The notes beneath the pieces were generated by a model. The model was not told the origin of the DNA. It made no database searches and saw nothing but the letters and a program-made list of their open reading frames with translations. From positions 41,358,103 to 41,422,102 of the forward strand of contig CM075760.1 of NCBI GenBank assembly GCA_037974335.1: 64,000 nucleotides of DNA, in the 5' to 3' direction. Of this stretch, positions 48,701 to 56,906 are shown piece by piece. The translations under genes were made by a program, and so were the position numbers. The first letter of the stretch is position 1; each line of letters starts with the position of its first letter. Source of the stretch: Prionace glauca. Lineage: Eukaryota; Chordata; Chondrichthyes; Carcharhiniformes; Carcharhinidae.

Positions 48701-49468
48701 TGCACTCCCGTTTTGTTTTTGTTTTGCATTCGCCGTCCAGCAGAAACAGTGTCAAACCCCTTCCGATTATTTGTTGTCTCAACAAGGAAATTTCTCACGT
48801 TCTTCGACATTCGAGAGAATATAGACCTAATTTATTCAACTCAGCTCAGTTAACTTCCCTTGCTTGGCCTTCAGAATATATTTGCTGATAGTTCGTACAA
48901 AATTAAAGCAGACTAAGGGAGTGTCTGGCAATGAAGAAAATGCATAATAGTTTCGAACATTGCACATGAAATAAACTCGGAGGTGCAGTTAGTAACATAG
49001 ATACATTGCTGAGAATGAGCAATTAACAACATTGCGTTAATTGATTACATTATTAGCAAACAAACTGTAAAGATGACATTATAGAGCAAAATAATACCTG
49101 AACGAAGATAGAAGTGAGAAAATCAAGATAAGAACGAAGATAAAAGATAAAACCCAGTATGATATCATGCATTAACTGTCTCCTCCTCGCCAACTCCATA
49201 GATTCCACAAATACAAGCTGGATTGAAGACAATGAGGATTATAACGGCAACAACTGGACAACCGCTTCTACATTCATCTTCCTGTTCTTCCTGAGCTTGT
49301 CCTACAGCGCTGCAGTGACTCTGATGAAGGTGGGATGATCAGTCCACTCACATTTCAGACTGAGAGAAAAGTGACAAAATGTTTTATTGATTAAAAAACT
49401 CTCACATTAATGTTTCAGATCATAAACATCTGCTTCAATATTGTATCTCTCTTTTACAGATTGAGTGA
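30713..49468 (+). CDS. ighm: Cluster-type IgM heavy chain, germline-joined VDJ, whole gene span
   Basis: Codes for an IgM heavy chain, secreted or as the membrane receptor of B cells. Exons read by eye: leader 30713-30758, VDJ 30885-31256, CH1 39941-40240, CH2 41384-41695, CH3 44932-45240, CH4 with tail 45717-46087, TM1 49202-49329, probable TM2 49460-49468. Each intron has GT/AG ends. All splices are phase 1 until TM1-TM2, which is phase 0. The secreted form sums to 1,710 nt (569 aa plus stop) and the membrane form to 1,806 nt (601 aa plus stop), with no internal stop. CH3 and CH4 resemble shark mu, for example [29 protein letters not shown] and SVVG-type C-terminal strands. The single V with fused J and its own C exons is the elasmobranch cluster arrangement. 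An intact frame suggests function; expression is unknown. Confidence 0.93.
30885..31256 (+). CDS. ighm: Germline-joined VH-D-J exon
   Basis: A single open exon contains FR1 ([20 protein letters not shown]), first Cys in LTCK, Trp in YMYWVR, second Cys in IYYCAW, a 14-residue CDR3 region, and J framework [12 protein letters not shown]. It ends directly in the splice donor G|GTAAGA. No recombination-signal heptamer or nonamer lies between V and J or after V, so no somatic joining is needed. FR2 keeps the light-chain-facing L-E-W core (GQELEWLV), unlike VHH or NAR domains, although the usual Gln of WVRQ is Ile. Germline-joined V genes are established in shark and skate Ig clusters. Whether this one makes an early-life fixed-specificity IgM is inference. 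Confidence 0.95.
31905..32158 (+). mobile_element. Decayed CR1 3' end in the J-CH1 intron
   Basis: AAAGGATATGGGATAGGGGG, GCGGAGCAGGCTCAAAGGGC and CTCTTCCTGTTATCTTAG are the end of a CR1 copy. A G-run interrupts it. Confidence 0.7.
32246..33036. mobile_element. Foldback element, older copy of the same family
   Basis: The left end GATGTGGTGATACTGGGACT and AAATCTCACAACACTACG matches the head of the 16.3-kb insertion. The right end (AGCAATACTTCGAAAGCTTT, CGTGTTGTGCGACTTC) is its degenerate inverted counterpart. About 500 bp of unique-looking DNA lies between. It sits in the IgM J-CH1 intron. Confidence 0.7.
33302..33467 (+). promoter_or_regulatory. Candidate IgH intronic enhancer
   Basis: Within 166 bp of the J-CH1 intron lie CACGTG at 33302, a consensus octamer ATGCAAAT at 33318, a second CACGTG at 33425 and the palindrome ATTTGCAAAT at 33458. 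Octamer and E-box sites make up IgH intronic enhancers in other vertebrates. The site is about 2 kb past J, in repeat-free DNA. The enhancer role is inference. Confidence 0.4.
33887..34650 (-). mobile_element. Decayed CR1-type LINE in the J-CH1 intron
   Basis: The minus strand reads [24 protein letters not shown] and [10 protein letters not shown]. It contains a perfect 17-bp hairpin at 34093-34130. Confidence 0.85.
34972..36134 (-). mobile_element. Long CR1-type LINE in the J-CH1 intron
   Basis: A 353-codon open frame (35072-36133) covers the reverse transcriptase from [15 protein letters not shown] through [24 protein letters not shown] and [11 protein letters not shown]. It is 5'-truncated and begins with TAAGAACA repeats. 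Nearly identical to the next copy and in the same orientation. Confidence 0.95.
36968..38490 (-). mobile_element. Long CR1-type LINE in the J-CH1 intron, second copy
   Basis: The frame 37551-38489 reads [49 protein letters not shown] and [12 protein letters not shown] short deletion near 37558 ends the frame, and the rest (37211-37550) is in another frame. Confidence 0.95.
38495..38800. mobile_element. Dispersed SINE-like repeat
   Basis: CCCGCCATGGTAGATGGCGG, GTCTGGCCTACATGTGACTC, CAGCAATGTGGTTGACTCTC and CTAGGGATGGACAATGATGC are words also seen near 24640 and 63065-63125. It contains a 20-bp AT palindrome at 38549-38568. Confidence 0.65.
38815..39885 (-). mobile_element. Decayed CR1-type 5' region (endonuclease and linker)
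   Basis: The minus strand reads [17 protein letters not shown], which matches the CR1 linker AELLNRYFASVFT theme. The DNA to 39885 probably covers the endonuclease side but has no clear frame. It ends 50 bp before CH1. Confidence 0.55.
39941..40240 (+). CDS. ighm: IgM CH1 exon
   Basis: The acceptor is a T-tract followed by GCAG and the donor is G|GTTAGT. The exon encodes an Ig C1 domain with Cys in [12 protein letters not shown], Trp in SLVWKK and Cys in KIYCEV. It begins [11 protein letters not shown], as shark mu CH1 does. These are its only two cysteines: the N-terminal strand reads LFSSSEQ where mu chains usually carry the cysteine that bonds the light chain. Light-chain pairing may therefore be non-covalent. 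It joins the VDJ exon in phase 1 across an 8.7-kb intron. Confidence 0.95.
40411..40740 (+). repeat. Degenerate about 43-bp tandem repeat in the CH1-CH2 intron
   Basis: About seven units of the theme GTCTGCAGATCACACTCAGT followed by GCACTGTGTACAGTT. Units vary by up to a third. Confidence 0.8.
41384..41695 (+). CDS. ighm: IgM CH2 exon
   Basis: The exon follows an acceptor ending TTGAAG and ends at Q|GTAAGA. C1-domain marks are Cys in ATIVCSII, Trp in TVKWLRNG and Cys in FTCQVSH. A third cysteine (IDFCPKS) lies in the C-strand approach and could form an inter-heavy-chain bond. Possible N-glycosylation sites are NVT, NFS and NIS. CH2 is present here, whereas the germline-joined IgM1gj described in nurse shark lacks its second constant domain, so this is not simply that form. 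Confidence 0.93.
41696..43469. other. CH2-CH3 intron, left part
   Basis: No coding sequence. The pyrimidine-rich part at 42541-43240 may be a dispersed repeat, but I cannot classify it. Confidence 0.5.
43470..44440 (-). mobile_element. Decayed CR1-type LINE in the CH2-CH3 intron
   Basis: Minus-strand echoes of the CR1 reverse transcriptase: GACCCCAGCAATGGTCCCTG (the VPQGS region), TTTGATAGCCAATCCTCTAC and TGGACAATGTCATTACTTCC. No frame is left. Confidence 0.7.
44932..45240 (+). CDS. ighm: IgM CH3 exon
   Basis: The acceptor is CTTTTGACAG and the donor G|GTGAGC. The domain opens [16 protein letters not shown], has Cys in [12 protein letters not shown], Trp in VSWNQENK and Cys in [14 protein letters not shown]. 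The ANAPYGV and WLSGA-type segments are characteristic of elasmobranch mu CH3. The extra cysteine in STCRD sits at the CH2-CH3 boundary, a usual place for heavy-heavy disulfides. NIS in LNISTYAW is a possible glycosylation site. Confidence 0.96.
45717..46087 (+). CDS. ighm: IgM CH4 exon with altered secretory tail
   Basis: The acceptor is TTTCTGCAG. The domain has Cys in [14 protein letters not shown], Trp in FVKWTIDD and Cys in [14 protein letters not shown], closely matching shark mu CH4. The tail reads [15 protein letters not shown] and then stops. Shark secretory tails, as I recall them, continue after VNIS for about ten more residues and end in an acidic stretch and a penultimate Cys. 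This tail is therefore shortened and altered in frame, yet still has a penultimate Cys and the NIS sequon. The embedded donor G|GTAAAC at 46047, just before GKP, is the conserved membrane-form splice site. Confidence 0.97.
46120..46125 (+). terminator. Poly(A) signal of secreted IgM
   Basis: AATAAA begins 33 bp after the secretory stop, the expected place for the secreted-form cleavage signal. Confidence 0.7.
46130..46979. other. CH4-TM1 intron, left part
   Basis: Downstream of the secretory poly(A) signal. No repeat or gene recognised. Confidence 0.5.
46980..47720 (+). repeat. A/C-rich low-complexity tract in the CH4-TM1 intron
   Basis: About 700 bp of degenerate ACATA, CACAAACA and TTCAC words, probably an eroded (CA)n-type array. 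Open frames here are low-complexity artefacts. Confidence 0.75.
47721..48435. other. CH4-TM1 intron, middle part
   Basis: No repeat or gene recognised. Confidence 0.5.
48436..48895 (-). mobile_element. Decayed CR1-type 3' end in the CH4-TM1 intron
   Basis: Begins GTAAGAACATAAGAT and contains AAACCCCGATGAAAAGAAAG and AGAATATAGACCTAATTTAT, an antisense CR1 end of another subfamily. Confidence 0.65.
49202..49329 (+). CDS. ighm: IgM membrane exon TM1
   Basis: The acceptor follows a pyrimidine tract ending CCATAG, and the donor is AAG|GTGGGA. Joined in phase 1 to the embedded CH4 donor, it reads [16 protein letters not shown], an acidic extracellular linker. It continues [18 protein letters not shown] and YSAAVTLMK, the polar-residue-studded transmembrane segment shared by membrane IgM in all jawed vertebrates, which contacts Ig-alpha and Ig-beta. 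It lies 3.1 kb downstream of CH4. Confidence 0.93.
49460..49468 (+). CDS. ighm: Probable IgM membrane exon TM2 (Ile-Glu-stop)
   Basis: The acceptor TCTCTCTTTTACAG is followed at once by ATT GAG TGA. Joined in phase 0 to TM1, it ends the chain ...TLMK-IE. In most mu chains this two-residue exon gives KVK, so the replacement of the basic end by Ile-Glu is unusual. The 130-bp intron is short. The exon is too small to be sure of by eye. Confidence 0.6.
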   Translation: ME

Positions 49469-49516
49469 TCGGTTTAATCTTTGGACGCTGTTGATTTTCC
49501 CTGAGCTGATTATTAG

Positions 49517-49810
49517 GATCTCTGCATGGCACAAATTCAAAGAGGCCATTCAGCCCACCGAGTCTGCTCCGACTCTCCAATAGAGCATTTAGCCGTCTCG
49601 ATCCGCGTTTTTGCCGCATTAATTCCCCTAATCTGCACTAACCACGGACAATCCACCTAATTTGCACACCTTTCGACTGTGAAGTAAACCCATGCAGTCC
49701 CGGGTAGAACGTGCAAATTCAACACAGGCAGGCGCTCGAGACTGGAATTGACCCCGAGTCCCCGGGTGCTGTGAAACAGCGGGGCTAACCACTGTGCCAC
49801 CGTGGCATCT
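49517..49810 (-). mobile_element. tRNA-headed SINE in the IgM membrane 3' UTR
   Basis: AGGCCATTCAGCCCACCGAG at the tail side and GGGGCTAACCACTGTGCCAC at the head side. It lies 50 bp after the probable TM2 stop. Confidence 0.85.
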
Positions 49811-50730
49811 TGATAATTCAATCTATGGACATTTCTAACTGACGGAAGTGGTTTGAAAAAACTCCACAATTCTCAATTGATAAGCAACTTTTAACTAAAT
49901 GCTTCAAATCCATGAAAAGTTTGCTTTATTTCTTGTTTCCTCTTTTACTTTCAGTGATTAATTAGATTTCGGACAATTTTTCTCCACCTGTTTATCCATG
50001 TAGTGGTGCTGTGGAAATGTATTGCATTATTTTAGCGATCCTCAGATTTAAACCAACCTCAGTTAAAAGATAACAACGTAAATTGTGTTTCATTTTCTGT
50101 TTTAACTGAATGAGAGAATCGCGGCATTCATATAATTGAATCTTGACGATTCAATGTTGTTCGAATTAATCTGCAATTTAGTAGTAATTTCTTATTGCTA
50201 TTTGTTCACTGCCTTTTATGCCTATGTCCTGTTTTCCCTATATTTCGTCGATATTCAGTTCAGTTGACATACACAACTGGAGCCAACTTCAAAAGAAATC
50301 TTTCTGTAAAATGTTATGAAATTGTGAATAAAGATTGAGGCATAAATGGATTAACATTAATAAATGCTTAGATTCACAGTTTTCTCGTATCGCTGTATTT
50401 TCTCGATCAAATATCCCTTTCCCACTCTGTCGCTTTTAACTTACAGGATTTGTCACGGATCCTGTTTGGATTTTGAGCGAACCCTCGATACTTCAGTGAA
50501 GTGGTCGCTGCGCCGCCCAATGTTTCATCAGTGAAAACACACCTCCATGTTACTGATGCATGCAGAGGCCAAGGTCTCTCTGAGTATCCATCTATCTCAA
50601 TTTACACCCATTCAAATAATAACCTATCTTCCTTTTATTGCTGCAAAGAGATAACGTCACACTCATCCACATTTTACTGCAACTGCTTTGCACATGCCCA
50701 CACATTGAACCTGTTCAGAACACACTAAAT
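49811..50730. other. Region downstream of the IgM membrane exons
   Basis: Likely membrane-form 3' UTR up to about 50350, then non-coding DNA with nothing recognised. Confidence 0.45.
50327..50332 (+). terminator. Possible poly(A) signal of membrane IgM
   Basis: AATAAA lies about 860 bp past the probable TM2 stop. A SINE at 49517-49810 sits between them and lengthens the 3' UTR. Confidence 0.35.
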
Positions 50731-51168
50731 CATAAGAACATAAGAAATAGGAGCAGGAGTAGGCCATCTAGCCCTTCGAGCCTACCCCGCCATTCAATAA
50801 GATCATGGCTGATCTGTCGTGGCTCAGTTCCACCTTCCCGCCCTCTCCCCATAACCCGTAATCCCTTCTCTTATCAAAAACCTATCAACCCGCTTCTTAA
50901 AAATATTTAGCGAGGCAGCCTCCACCACTTCAACGGGCAGAGAATTCCAGAGATTCACCACCCTTTGAGTGAAGAAGTTCCTCCTCAACTCTGTTCTAAA
51001 CCGCCCCCCCCTTTATCTTGAGGCTGTGCCCCCTAGTCCTACTGTCTTTTTTGAGCGGGAAGAGTCTCTCCACCTCTATCCTATCCATCCCATTCATCAT
51101 CTTATACGTCTCAATGAGATCTCCCCTCATTCTTCTAAACTCTAACGAGTACAAGCCTAGTTTATTCA
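50731..51168 (-). mobile_element. CR1 3' copy
   Basis: CATAAGAACATAAGAAATAG to TAAGCCTAGTTTATTC-type end. The minus strand reads [18 protein letters not shown] and [12 protein letters not shown]. Confidence 0.93.
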
Positions 51169-51486
51169 CACACGCACAAATGTTGCCAGTTAGAACGGAG
51201 GATTTGGCACTCAACCAAATCTCCATTCACAGCAACGGCAGTGGAGAATCCCAGCTGCAGGCAAGGACAGAGAATTCCAGCCAGGATTTTGTTAAAATGG
51301 TGAGAGATTGAAAAATCTTAACATTAAGAGGGACCTGGATATCCTTGCATATTAATCACAGAAGGCTAGCATGCAATTAGGAAAACAAATGGTAAATTAT
51401 ATTTTAATTCCTTGTAATAAAGGCTAATATAAGTCTTACTCCAATTATATAAGACTATGGCGAAACCAAACTGCTGTGTATAGTTT

Positions 51487-51722
51487 TTGATTTGGTTTGA
51501 TTTATTATTCTCATATGTATTAACAGTAAAAAGTATTGTTTCTTGCGCGTCATACAGACAAAACATACCATTCAAAGAGAAACAAACAAGAGAGTGCAGA
51601 ATGTAGTGTTCATGTCATAGCTAGAGTGTAGAGAAAGATCAACTTAATGCAAGGTAAGTTCATTCAAAAGTCTGACAGCAACAGGGAAGAAGCTGTTCTT
51701 AAGTCGGCTGGTACATGAGTTA
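51487..51722 (+). mobile_element. Dispersed repeat (TTTATTATTCTCATAT family)
   Basis: Second copy of the type at 19615-19935; ends ...GAAGCTGTTCTTAAGTCGGC next to a CR1 tail at 51723. Confidence 0.8.
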
Positions 51723-51812
51723 CATAAGAACATAAGAAATAGGAGCAGGAGTAGGCCATCTGGCCCTTCGAGCCTGCCCCGCCATTCAATAAGATCATGG
51801 CTGATCTGTCGT
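51723..51812 (-). mobile_element. Very short CR1 3' end
   Basis: Only 90 bp: CATAAGAACATAAGAAATAG to GATCATGGCTGATCTGTCGT. Confidence 0.9.
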
Positions 51813-52399
51813 ATGTTTCTCAAAGCTCACTCTCACTCACCTTTTATCATCCGCAATTTTCGGAATAATACATTTAGTTCAATTTTAATATTAATTAACA
51901 TATAATGTGAACAGTTGGGTCCGTGCACAGATTCCTACAGTAACCAACTTGACACTGAATGCCAACTCTTTGCTTTCTATCTGTTAACCAGCTTTCTGTC
52001 AATCTCAAAACATATCCTGCAATTCCATATGCTTTCACTTTACATGGTTGTCTGTTATGTGAGACCTTGTTGAAATCCTTCTGAAAGAGTCAATAAACCC
52101 ATGGGCTCACATCCCTTTCTGAACTATAATGTCTCGGAGATTCCTGCCTGCACTGGACTTGGTTGTAAGGGAGACAAGACGCAGCAACACCACTCTAACC
52201 ACTTCCCTAAACTCCCACACTCACCCCAACTCTCAGTGCTTCACTCCTTGCAACTCTGAACTCCATGTGGAGCTCCATGAGTGGGCAGATTTCACAGTCC
52301 TCAGTTTGGTAGTTTATATTTGGGCATGTTCAACTCATTAACCTGTTTGAAGTCATTGCACCCCTCCCCCTCTGGGTCTGAGTGACCATCGAGGGGTGA
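51813..52399. other. Non-coding stretch
   Basis: About 51840-52120 has faint CR1 (antisense) character (CAACTTGACACTGAATGCCA, GAGACCTTGTTGAAATCCTT). No gene. Confidence 0.45.
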
Positions 52400-53280
52400 C
52401 GGCCTTGGAAGTCTTTTTTGGAGTTTCAATGCTGGGTGCGGTTCCTCCTGCTCAGCCTCGGAAGTGAGTGGGGTTCAGCAGACCCGAGCTCGCCTCTCCC
52501 ACCATGAGCGTTGTGGCCCAAGTTCCCTTCATCGGGAGACAAATGTTGTCGAGAGGCTAAACCCGCTGTGTCCATTTCAGTCTCCGAGGTAATCACTGGC
52601 GGAGGTGGAGAGCAGTACCCGGAGTGCCTGGAATTCTTTCCTAATTTCCCGGTGTGCTGGGAATTGATTTTTCCTGCATGACTGGGGGTTGATGGCTTGT
52701 AGATGATTCCCATAGGATGGTATCTCCCAAACGGACTTGATAGGAAACTGGTCCTGTTCCTGTACCAAACATGCGTCATAACCACGCGGATCCATTGCCA
52801 TGATTCTTTACTAATAACCTATCAACTGTCTTTAAGTGCCTCTCCCTGTTGGTGGGCACTGAGTGTCATCTCCCGCCCTTTGAAGATCAGGCGTAACTTT
52901 GGGCAGAGTAATTTTCCCTTGAGCAAATCTGCGTGGGCTAGTCCAGTTGTTGAACGGGGGTGGGGGGGGGGGGGATGGGTGTTGGGGGGAGCAGGGGGTG
53001 GAGTTGGGGTGTGTGTCACCCTATAACTGAGGATGAAACTGGATGGTTTTAATGTCCAAGGAGGCTGTGGGATGATTTTCTGAATCTGCTTTTACTGTTT
53101 AGGCTGCTCTTTCGGCCAGGCCGTTGGATGATGGGTAATATGGACACTGTCCTAACGTGTCAAATTCTGTTCAACTTCATGCAATGCACAAATTCCTGGC
53201 AGACAAAGGGTGGTCCATTTTCAGACCACCCTTTATCTGCCAGGATCCCGGGTGTCAAGAAAGAGGCGTGACTTGATAGG
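52400..53280 (-). mobile_element. Fossil Ty3/Gypsy LTR retrotransposon fragment (integrase end of pol)
   Basis: The minus strand carries the C-terminal integrase region of a Gypsy-type pol, recognised from its catalytic-core and adjoining segments. No LTR, gag or protease was seen, so only a part remains. It is broken in several places and looks old. A CR1 copy on the other strand begins at its right edge. Confidence 0.65.
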
Positions 53281-54330
53281 TTGGCTGAAAAGATTAAGGC
53301 TCATGAAATACAAGGCCAGGTATCTAGATGGGTTGAGAACTGGCTTGGTAAGAGGAGACAGAGAATAGTAGTGGAAGGGTCTTTTTCTAGCTGGAGGTCT
53401 GTCACTAGTGGTGTGCCGCAGGGCTCAGCACTGGGAAATATTCTTTTTGTAGTATATATAAATGACTTGGAGGGAGTAAGGGTGTGATCAACAAATTTGC
53501 AGATGACACTAAGATGGCTGGATTGGCGGACAGTGAGGTGCAGTGTCTGGCAATACAATGGGTTATAGATAGGCTGGTATATTGGGCAGATATATGGCAA
53601 ATGGAGTTTAATCCTGATAAATGTGAGGTGATGCATTTTGGCCGGAATAATGTAGGGGGAAGTTATATGATAAAGGGTAAGCCTATTAAGAGTATAGAAA
53701 CGCAGAGGGACCTTGGGGTGCAAGTGCATAAGTCTTTGACGGTGGCAGTACAAGTGGAGAAGGCTGAGAAGAAAGCTTATGTTAGCCTTTATAGGAAGGG
53801 GTATAGAGTATAAGAGCTAGAGTCTAATGTTGCAGTTGTATAGAACGATGGTTAGGCCACATTTGGAGTACTGCGTCCAGTTCTGGTCGCCTTACTACTG
53901 GAAGGATGTGGAGACTCTGGAGAGAGTGCAGAGGAGGTTTACCAGGATGCTGCCTGGTAGGGAAGGACTGGGTTATGAGGAAATATTGAGCAAATTGGGG
54001 CTGTTTTCCCTTGAAAGACGACGACTGAGGGGGGATCTAATAGAAGTATATAAGATTATGAAGGGTATAGATAGAGTAAACAGTGGAAAGTAATTTCCTG
54101 TGTCAGAAACGCACAGTACGAAGGGCCACGGGCTTAGGTGAGGGGGGAGAGGTATAACACAGATGTTAGAGGGAGGTTTCTCGCGCAGAGGGTAATGGGG
54201 GTATGGAATGCTCTGCCAAGCAAGGTGGTGGAAGCAGGCACGCTGGAGTTGTTTAGGAGTGACTTAGACAGGCACATGAGTGGGTTGGAGATGGAGGGAT
54301 ATAGGAGATTGTTTTAAATAAGCTTCAATA
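53281..54330 (+). mobile_element. CR1-type LINE, third subfamily
   Basis: Frames at 53281, 53484 and 53827 read [61 protein letters not shown] and RRRLRGDLIEVYKIMKG. It is 5'-truncated with a few frame breaks. It differs clearly from the TTCTTATG-tailed family. Confidence 0.92.
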
Positions 54331-54574
54331 GCCTTGGGACGTCCCTGGTAATGTATAAGGATGTGGAGTGATACTAATGTTTTTCTCTTTTAATTCACAA
54401 GTATTAAGTCGGTCCGCCTTGTTGCTCAACGATGGACATACACGCGATGGGTCATACAAGGGCTGCTCTTGGATGTTCGAGGGTGGCCGAGTACTTCATG
54501 TCGTTAGTGTACGCTTAAACTGGACCAGATACTGGGCAAGACGACAGCTCAGTGACTATCATGGTTTGCTGTGC

Positions 54575-54870
54575 AGACACATGGATTTGGGCCAGTGTCT
54601 ATGGGAGTTTGTGCATTCTCCCCGTGCTTGCGTGGGTTTTCTCCGTGTGCTCCGGTTTCCTCCCAAACCCCAAAGATGTGCTATTCGGCTGATTGGATGT
54701 AATATATTGTCCCTAAATTAGTTTTCCCTCAATGTGGAATGCCATAAGCATAGATAAGGTGGAGGGGAGGGGGCGGGGGGGAGGTACTGGTAATGTTAAA
54801 GTGGCGGCGTGGGCTCGTTGGGCCGAAGGGCCTGTTTCCCGGGCTGTTTTTGTTCTTTGTTCTTTGTATA
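54575..54870 (+). mobile_element. tRNA-headed SINE, third tail type
   Basis: CCCCGTGCTTGCGTGGGTTT, GGTTTCCTCCCAAACCCCAA, then a tail ending GGGCCTGTTTCCCGGGCTGT and TTCTTTGTTCTTTG. Confidence 0.88.
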
Positions 54871-55015
54871 AGTCGTGGAATCAGATTGAAATTAACGGTT
54901 ATCTTCCTGAATCAGTGACATGGGCTCTCAGTCTAACCTCTCAGTCGGAACCTGCAGCGACACAGCCTAATTGGACATTGCAGACAGGCAGATTTGCTCG
55001 GACATGTTCCGATCA

Positions 55016-55092
55016 GTTTTTGTAGTGTAGTGGTTATCACGTCCACCTCACACGCGAAAGGTTCCCAGTTCAGTTCAAACCGGGCAGAAACA
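55016..55092 (+). pseudogene. tRNA-Val(CAC) pseudogene
   Basis: GTAGTGTAGTGGTTATCACG (D arm) and the anticodon loop CTCACAC are kept. The anticodon stem is mispaired and the T arm carries about four extra bases, so it is not expected to fold correctly. Confidence 0.7.
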
Positions 55093-55859
55093 TTCATTAA
55101 GCTTTCTCATGTGGCGTAAGGGAAAATTGTTTGATTTCAGTTTGTTGCTCCACATTATCCGAACCTCGATGTTAATGACATGTTATCATTGCTCTGACAT
55201 CACCCTCAAATACTTTCTGTGAAAAGAGAAGTGCATTTTTTGACGCACTGACAGGAAAGTTCGCTTTTGACGCCGAGAACATATTGTCATCTCGTTCAGT
55301 CTCCAACAGAATTTAATGGGTTTCTAGGTGCAGACTAATATGGTTAATCACCATCTGAAATATCTGATAGTAGTGTGTGCTCAAAAAGACAGATACAAGT
55401 GATACTGTAAGTGAACTAAAGGAAATGGCGCACATTTCACAGAAGAATATTTTTAAATCGTTTTTCATCACAAAGAAACAGGAAAAACCACTCAGACAGA
55501 TGAGGGAATCGAGACTCAGTGCGGATCTACTGGACTTTCCTGTAAAGAGCCGGAATTTATGCGCCTGAATGTTTCACACCCATAATAAAAAAGGTTCAAG
55601 GGCCACTAACAGATAATTCTTGATTTTCCTCCATTTAAATGTATTTGACTTTGTTTAAAAGCTGACGATAGTAAATCCCAAAATTGTGATCTGTATTACC
55701 CGGTGATTCGATTGGTTCTGTTGGTCAGTTATATTTTCAATTCAGTGATGTTCAATTTCAGAAATATTCAATTCATAATAAAGACATATGTGTTAAATAA
55801 TGAATTGATACTAAATATTGAAACGAATACTGAGTAATAATGTACAATGAGCTTTGATA
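55093..55859. other. Non-coding stretch between tRNA-like loci
   Basis: No repeat or gene recognised; the short frame at 55377 shows no family features. Confidence 0.5.
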
Positions 55860-55985
55860 AATTGTCATCTGGACTCGAAACGTCCGCCCTTTTCACTTCT
55901 TACAGGTGCTGTCAGACATTGGGAGATTTTGGAGCATTTCCTCTTTTCCCATCCGCAGTAATTTGCTTTTATAACTGAGGACATT
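55860..55985 (-). mobile_element. Dispersed repeat (GGAAAATCTCAGCA family)
   Basis: CATCTGGACTCGAAACGTCC and GGTGCTGTCAGACATTGGGA; antisense relative of 20215-20400. Confidence 0.75.
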
Positions 55986-56091
55986 TGGTTCAGATTATTC
56001 GAAGAAAGATGAAAATGATGCATTAACGAACGGGCAGAAATCATTGCTCCCTTAGATATTTGGGAGACGGAAGTTGTCAGGTGACCTGATA

Positions 56092-56164
56092 GCCGAAATA
56101 ACTCAGTTGGGAGCGCGTTCAACTGAAGATCTAAAGGTCCCTGGTTCAATCCCTGGTTTTGGCA
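56092..56164 (+). tRNA. tRNA-Phe(GAA), probably degraded
   Basis: 73 nt from GCCGAAATAACTCAG to TTTTGGCA, with loop CTGAAGA giving anticodon GAA. The acceptor stem pairs with one G-U. Two mismatches in the anticodon stem, one in the T stem and TTCAATC instead of TTCGATC suggest decay. Confidence 0.55.
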
Positions 56165-56564
56165 GAATCTCCTGGCTGGTTTTCTGTGCTATCTACTAAT
56201 TAACAGGCCATTTTGTCTCGCACTGTCTTCAAACATCAATTCACATAAGCTGCAATAGACCAAATACCCATCGCAATTTCCACCCTGCCAGATGTTGTTA
56301 CATTTTCTCCTCGTTGGATTTCACTTCTTTTAAAAACTTCCTCTATTTCTAAACATTCCCGATGTTAATGAAAGGTGATGGAGGTGAAGGTTTATCTTTG
56401 TTTCCTTATGCACACATGCCATGTAACGTCCTGAGTTTTTCCAACCTCATCACATTTCAGTGCAGATGTCAGGTCCGCTTTTACATGGCAGTGAAAATAT
56501 ATTTAGTTGACCTGCTGTTTCATCCAAAACAATGTATATTTGTATTATCTCTTTCGATTCCTCC

Positions 56565-56845
56565 GGAAGGAGGCCATTCGGCCCATCGAGTCCGCACCCA
56601 CAACAATCCCACCCACGGCCTATTCCCCATAAACCCTCATATTTACCCTCCAAATCCCTCTGACACTAGGACCAATTTAGCACGGCCAATCAAACTAAAA
56701 CACGCATCTTTGAAAGCGGAACACCCGGAGGAAACCCACGGAGGCACGGGGAGAACGTGCAAACTCTGCACAGACGGTGACCCGAGGACCTGAGTCCCTG
56801 GCGCTGTGAGACGTCAGTGCTAATCACTGTGCTACCGCGCTGCCC
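56565..56845 (-). mobile_element. tRNA-headed SINE (tail type a)
   Basis: GGAGGCCATTCGGCCCATCG, GGAGGCACGGGGAGAACGTG and GTGCTAATCACTGTGCTACC. Confidence 0.88.
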
Positions 56846-56906
56846 TTTCCACTGCATTCAATGTTACTGCAGTTCACTCCATTCAAAGTTTTAGCATCAA
56901 TCTGTG

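Noticed and set aside
54732-55025. 97-codon open frame
   Set aside because: It starts in a SINE tail and runs into a tRNA pseudogene; no coding evidence.
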